Part shown: piece after piece, positions 21,950 to 22,340 of the stretch | Layout: each line of letters begins with the position of its first letter | Position numbering within the stretch: position 1 is the stretch's first letter | Source of the DNA: RGDT01 sp964630925 | GTDB lineage: Bacteria; Planctomycetota; Planctomycetia; Gemmatales; Gemmataceae | Direction of reading: 5' to 3' | Length of the DNA: 22,340 nucleotides | NCBI GenBank assembly: GCA_964630925.1 | Contig: CAZVZK010000164.1 | Span: 1-22,340, forward strand | The notes under the pieces: model-generated | What the model was told of the DNA's origin: nothing | Databases searched by the model: none | The model's input: the letters and a program-made list of their open reading frames with translations, nothing else | Program-made: the position numbers and the translations under genes

Positions 21950-22340
21950 TCACCCCGGCGGGGGCTGCTCGCCCTCGGCGGGCGGCGGCGGTGCCTCCGG
22001 TTTGGGCTCCTGCGGCGGCTCCTCGCGGCGGGCCAGCAGCGCCGCCAACTGGCTGAAACTGCTCAGCGGGGCCTTGCCGGCCACCGCCTCCGCCGACAGC
22101 TCCGCCGCCTTCTTCTTGCCGCCCTTCTTGGCCTTCGTCCCCTCGGCCTGTGCGGCCTCGGCCTCCGCCGGGGGCGGCTGCTCGCCCGGCCTGCCGCCCT
22201 TCTTCTGCGCCGCCGCCGTGCCGATGCGGCTCACGCCACGCGGCGGCAGGCTGCTCCGCTTGCCGCCGGCGCCCATGCCCGGACGGCCCCCGCCGCGGCC
22301 CTCGCCGCGGCCCGCGCCCTCGGGCGGCGGCGGACGGTCC
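21950..22340 (-). CDS. 3' part of a disordered Pro/Ala/Lys-rich protein (partial)
   Basis: The frame is open from the right edge to a TGA at 21950-21952, about 129 codons. It is low-complexity and probably disordered: Gly/Arg/Pro-rich ('PPPPEGAGRGEGRGGGRPG'), then Lys-rich ('KAKKGGKKKAAEL'), then a single helical segment ('PLSSFSQLAALLARREEPP'), then Pro/Glu-rich. An ATG at 22276 could start a 108-aa protein, but the same composition continues upstream to the window edge, so I think the gene begins outside. No function can be given. It converges on the TIGR02996-LRR gene with 48 bp between stops and no clear terminator. Confidence 0.6.
   Translation of the reverse strand, partial: DRPPPPEGAGRGEGRGGGRPGMGAGGKRSSLPPRGVSRIGTAAAQKKGGRPGEQPPPAEAEAAQAEGTKAKKGGKKKAAELSAEAVAGKAPLSSFSQLAALLARREEPPQEPKPEAPPPPAEGEQPPPG

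Overview
The window is high-GC, gene-dense DNA that looks chromosomal and planctomycete, most likely Gemmataceae. The evidence is two genes with the short N-terminal domain known as TIGR02996 (one joined to a formylglycine-generating-enzyme-like domain, one to leucine-rich-repeat-like sequence), a Ser/Thr kinase with a membrane anchor and a large extra C-terminal domain, a HEAT/WD40 pair, and a PQQ-type propeller whose mature start resembles planctomycete proteins. The organism is inferred from these families; no rRNA or other marker gene is present.

Layout. 1-282: no convincing gene. 283-1933 (minus): a DUF2171-type protein and a secreted PQQ-like beta-propeller. 2074-3054 (plus): TIGR02996-SUMF1 protein, facing across an imperfect hairpin a minus-strand pair (3175-4016) in which a 111-aa protein of toxin-like appearance is coupled by a GTGA overlap to a DUF4085-like protein. 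4098-5692 (minus): DoxX and an EboE-like TIM barrel, coupled by ATGA. 5817-10375 (minus): a HEAT-repeat protein and a WD40-HEAT protein coupled by TGATG. These diverge from a plus-strand receptor-like kinase (10492-12528), which is followed at 18 bp by an unrecognised 217-aa protein.

13204-15835 (minus) holds the only clear housekeeping genes, asnS then carA. Between them lies a perfect 29-bp inverted repeat built of four copies of a TTTTCAG heptad per arm. The 575 bp upstream of asnS hold an asnS promoter candidate, a repeated 20-mer and a REP-like palindrome pair, but no gene.

16411-17436 is a disturbed small-gene region: a 122-aa hypothetical, a relic of the 3' end of the neighbouring secreted-protein gene, a frameshifted small gene, and an intact 73-aa gene overlapping it by 50 bp. 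The 73-aa gene has a near-consensus sigma70 promoter (TTGTCA-17-TATACT) placed so that transcription should begin on the ATG. 17764-19185 (minus) is a large secreted protein of unknown function.

19324-21901 (plus) is a tightly coupled three-gene operon: STAS-like protein, small protein with a possible RelE/ParE-like pattern, and TIGR02996-LRR protein. The window ends in the 3' part of a minus-strand gene for a disordered Pro/Ala/Lys-rich protein.

Common themes are signalling and protein-interaction scaffolds (kinase, HEAT, WD40, LRR, STAS), translationally coupled gene pairs, and small lineage-specific genes. The best candidates for something undescribed are the heptad inverted repeat, the duplicated-tail cassette at 16.8-17.9 kb with its predicted leaderless promoter, and the 3175-4016 pair.
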